Source of the DNA: an uncultured Eubacteriales bacterium
GTDB lineage: Bacteria; Bacillota_A; Clostridia; Christensenellales; Aristaeellaceae
Assembly: GCA_900321945.1 (NCBI GenBank)
Contig: ONXY01000184.1
Location: 1-7,377 of the forward strand
DNA length: 7,377 nt
Direction of reading: 5' to 3'
Positions 5,566-7,377 of the stretch are shown here, piece by piece. The notes under the pieces are model-generated. The model did no database searches, was not told where the DNA came from, and worked only from the letters and a program-made list of their open reading frames with translations. The position numbers and the translations under genes are program-made. How positions within the stretch are numbered: position 1 is the first letter of the stretch; each line of letters begins with the position of its first letter.

Positions 5566-6393
5566 ATGATGATTGCACAGCTCTTATCCGATATCGGCTC
5601 AGTCTGGGCCAGATACGGCACGGTATATATAACCGGCATCGAAAACACCCTGATTCTGTCCGTGACGGCGACGCTGATCGGCTGCGTCATCGGGTTCATC
5701 TGCGGCATTCTGCAGACCATTCCCTGCGCGCCGGGCGATCTCTGGCCGAAAAAAATCCTGCTGGGGCTCCTGCGGGCGGTGATCCGGGTCTACGTGGAGG
5801 TTTTCCGCGGCACGCCCATGATTCTGCAGGCGGTGTTCATTTATTACGGCATGCCCTATTTCTTCGGCATCTCCTTCAGGGATATCTGGACCGTCAGCAT
5901 CGTCGTGGTTTCCGTCAATACCGGCGCCTACATGGCCGAGTCGGTCCGCGGCGGCATCATGAGCATCGACCCCGGCCAGTTCGAGGGGGCGCGGGCCATC
6001 GGCATGAATCATTTTCAGACCATGCTGTACATCATTCTCCCCCAGACGCTCCGGAACATCATGCCGCAGATCGGCAACAACTACATCATCAACGTGAAGG
6101 ACACCTCGGTGATGTTCATCATCGGCTTCCAGGATTTCTTCGCCGTGCATAAGATGGTCAGCGGAGCCATTTTCAAGTATTTCCCCTCCGCGCTGCTGGA
6201 GATGGGCGGATACCTGTTCCTGACGCTGCTGGCCAGTTTCCTCCTGCGGAAGCTGGAAAAGAAGCTGCAGGGCAGCTCCAGCTACGAGCTGGTCAACACG
6301 GATCAGCTCGTGATGACCGCGGGCAACTATCAATTCCCCGGCAAAGCCCCCTATGAGGAAAAGAGCCGGGATTATCAGGGGGACCGGCAATGA
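5566..6393 (+). CDS. Amino-acid ABC transporter permease (HisM/GlnP family)
   Basis: A 275-residue inner-membrane permease that forms the channel for the upstream binding protein and couples to the downstream ATPase. The family landmarks are clear: [11 protein letters not shown] near the start (23-33), [18 protein letters not shown] (78-95), and the cytoplasmic EAA coupling loop [43 protein letters not shown] (125-167), with invariant-type G146 and LP at 158-159. Hydrophobic segments lie at about 28-50, 64-92, 108-124, 150-168 and 212-228. Residues 230-275 form a longer than usual polar C-terminal tail. GGAG at 5559-5562 is only 3 nt from the ATG at 5566 but 6 nt from the in-frame ATG at 5569, so translation may start one codon later. 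The stop overlaps the ATPase start in an ATGA. With a single permease gene present, a homodimer is expected. Confidence 0.95.
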   Translation: MMIAQLLSDIGSVWARYGTVYITGIENTLILSVTATLIGCVIGFICGILQTIPCAPGDLWPKKILLGLLRAVIRVYVEVFRGTPMILQAVFIYYGMPYFFGISFRDIWTVSIVVVSVNTGAYMAESVRGGIMSIDPGQFEGARAIGMNHFQTMLYIILPQTLRNIMPQIGNNYIINVKDTSVMFIIGFQDFFAVHKMVSGAIFKYFPSALLEMGGYLFLTLLASFLLRKLEKKLQGSSSYELVNTDQLVMTAGNYQFPGKAPYEEKSRDYQGDRQ

Positions 6394-7127
6394 GCGACAC
6401 CATTCTCGAGATCCGGCATCTGTCCAAGACCTTCGGAACCCACGCGGTGCTGAAGGACGTGGATTTCACCGTGCGCAGGGGGGACGTGACCAGCATCATC
6501 GGCGCCAGCGGCAGCGGGAAAAGCACGCTGCTCCGCTGCATCAACCTGCTGGAAACCCTGACCACCGGCGAAATCCTCTTCCACGGGGAAAGCGTCACCG
6601 GCGGCAGGATCAACCAGAGCGCCTACCGCGCCAGGGTGGGCATGGTCTTCCAGAGTTTCAACCTCTTCAACAACCTGACGGTGCTGGACAACTGCGTCAT
6701 CGGCCAGGTGAAGGTGAACAAAGCTCCGAAGAAGGAAGCCCGGGACCGGGCGCTCCATTATCTGAACAAGGTGGGCATGCTGCCCTACATCAACGCGCGC
6801 CCGGCGCAGATCTCCGGAGGCCAGAAGCAGCGGGTGGCGATCGCCCGGGCTCTCGCCATGGAGCCGGAGGTGCTCCTGTTCGACGAGCCCACCTCCGCCC
6901 TGGATCCGGAAATGGTGGGCGAGGTGCTGGACGTGATGAAAAGCCTGGCCGCGGAGAAGATGACCATGCTGGTTGTCACCCACGAAATGAACTTCGCCCG
7001 GGACGTCAGCACCCAGGTGGTTTACATGGCCGACGGCGTCATCGTGGAGGAGGGACCGCCCTCCCAGGTCCTTTCCTCTCCTCAGGATCCCCGGACCCGG
7101 GAATTCCTGAAGCGTTTCCTGAGCTGA
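6390..7127 (+). CDS. Amino-acid ABC transporter ATP-binding protein (GlnQ/HisP family)
   Basis: A 245-residue cytoplasmic ATPase that powers the importer. All catalytic motifs are present: Walker [10 protein letters not shown] (38-46), Q-loop Q88 in [12 protein letters not shown] signature ISGGQKQR (141-148; Ile in place of the usual Leu, a mild variant), Walker B with D-loop [14 protein letters not shown] (161-174; catalytic E166), and the H-loop VVTHEM (H198). Length and the C-terminal [14 protein letters not shown] are typical of the polar amino acid uptake group. The start overlaps the permease stop by 4 nt (ATGA) with AGGGGG just upstream, so the two are probably translationally coupled. 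It is the last gene of the operon, with a strong terminator 20 nt after the stop. Lysine as substrate is inferred from the riboswitch, not from this protein. Confidence 0.96.
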   Translation: MSDTILEIRHLSKTFGTHAVLKDVDFTVRRGDVTSIIGASGSGKSTLLRCINLLETLTTGEILFHGESVTGGRINQSAYRARVGMVFQSFNLFNNLTVLDNCVIGQVKVNKAPKKEARDRALHYLNKVGMLPYINARPAQISGGQKQRVAIARALAMEPEVLLFDEPTSALDPEMVGEVLDVMKSLAAEKMTMLVVTHEMNFARDVSTQVVYMADGVIVEEGPPSQVLSSPQDPRTREFLKRFLS

Positions 7128-7147
7128 TTCCGGAATTCCTTCCGCGC

Positions 7148-7186
7148 AAAAGGAGCTCTCCCCCGGCGGGAAGAGCTCCTTTTTTT
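7148..7186 (+). terminator. Strong intrinsic terminator of the ABC transporter operon
   Basis: AAAAGGAGCTCT (7148-7159) and AGAGCTCCTTTT (7172-7183) form a 12-bp stem around a C/G-rich loop, running into TTTTTTT (7180-7186) and, after CGG, a second T tract. The A-tract on the left means it can also act, more weakly, on transcripts from the convergent gene on the minus strand. Confidence 0.9.
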
Positions 7187-7193
7187 CGGTTTT

Positions 7194-7377
7194 TTACGCC
7201 CCGGCGATCTGAACCAGCTCCCGGATGCTCTTCATGTTCCAGTCCCCGGCGCCCTGCGCGGAGGCGTCCCCCAGACAGGCGACCTTCATGCCCCCCGCGT
7301 GTCCCGCCTCGGCGCCGGACACGGCGTCCTCCACCACCAGGCATCTGTCCGGCGCGATGCCCAGCATCTCCGCAGCC
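7194..7377 (-). CDS. HAD-superfamily hydrolase, beta-phosphoglucomutase-like, C-terminal part (cut by the right edge)
   Basis: The minus strand has an open frame from the right edge to a TAA at 7196-7194, giving the last 60 residues. It begins AAEMLGIAPDRCLVVEDAVSGAEAGHAGGMKVACLGD, the typical motif-IV region of HAD subfamily IA (family pattern: A-x-x-L-G-x-x-P-x-x-C-x-V-x-E-D-A-x-x-G-x-x-A-G-x-A-A-G-M). Acidic residues E16 and D17 of the fragment would help bind Mg2+. The end, DWNMKSIRELVQIAGA, is like the short C-terminus of beta-phosphoglucomutase-type enzymes. The nucleophile Asp and the cap domain lie outside the window, so the substrate (sugar phosphate or other) cannot be decided. It converges on the ABC operon and shares its terminator region. 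Confidence 0.85.
   Translation of the reverse strand, partial: AAEMLGIAPDRCLVVEDAVSGAEAGHAGGMKVACLGDASAQGAGDWNMKSIRELVQIAGA

Noticed and set aside
4502..5578. A 358-codon open frame on the minus strand
   Set aside because: It runs antisense through the binding-protein gene and the riboswitch terminator, with a His/Gly-rich sequence typical of a shadow frame.
5599..6390. A 263-codon His/Asp-rich minus-strand frame
   Set aside because: Antisense shadow of the well-supported permease gene.

Overview
The window is G+C-rich and densely coded, with strong AGGAGG-type ribosome sites, sigma-A-like promoters, intrinsic terminators and a lysine riboswitch. Together with the style of the secreted proteins (G-x-Y-x-D-S TPR-like arrays behind a zinc ribbon, PTPVPT linkers), this suggests a gut- or rumen-type, high-G+C member of the Clostridia (Bacillota). 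That placement is inference from style, not a marker gene.

Left part (1-3466, minus strand): one operon read right to left from a good promoter at 3438-3466. It encodes a 387-residue secreted protein with an internally duplicated domain, a 644-residue membrane protein (beta-rich N-terminus, C4 zinc ribbon, coiled coil, one membrane segment, TPR-like repeats), and the N-terminal 96 codons of an acyltransferase-3 family membrane protein that runs off the left edge. Gene spacing is 10 nt and then a 4-nt ATGA overlap. The first two proteins are uncharacterised; the third suggests O-acylation of a cell-surface or secreted glycan.

Middle (3461-4317, plus strand): a divergent promoter at 3461-3489 drives a 230-residue secreted, Pro/Ala/Ser-rich protein with one CxxC motif. 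The two divergent promoters share one self-complementary -35 hexamer, TTGCAA, each with a 17-bp spacer, so polymerase probably cannot occupy both at once. A probable hairpin terminator follows the gene.

Right part (4332-7186, plus strand): a lysine riboswitch with an intrinsic terminator and a pairable antiterminator stands upstream of a three-gene polar amino-acid ABC importer: solute-binding protein, permease and ATPase. The riboswitch is the best evidence that the substrate is lysine. A hairpin between the binding-protein and permease genes probably lowers downstream expression. A strong terminator closes the operon. A convergent minus-strand gene at the right edge encodes the C-terminus of a beta-phosphoglucomutase-like HAD hydrolase.

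No tRNA, rRNA, CRISPR array, insertion sequence or phage gene was seen. The least-described parts are the three-gene minus-strand operon and its symmetric shared-element promoter.
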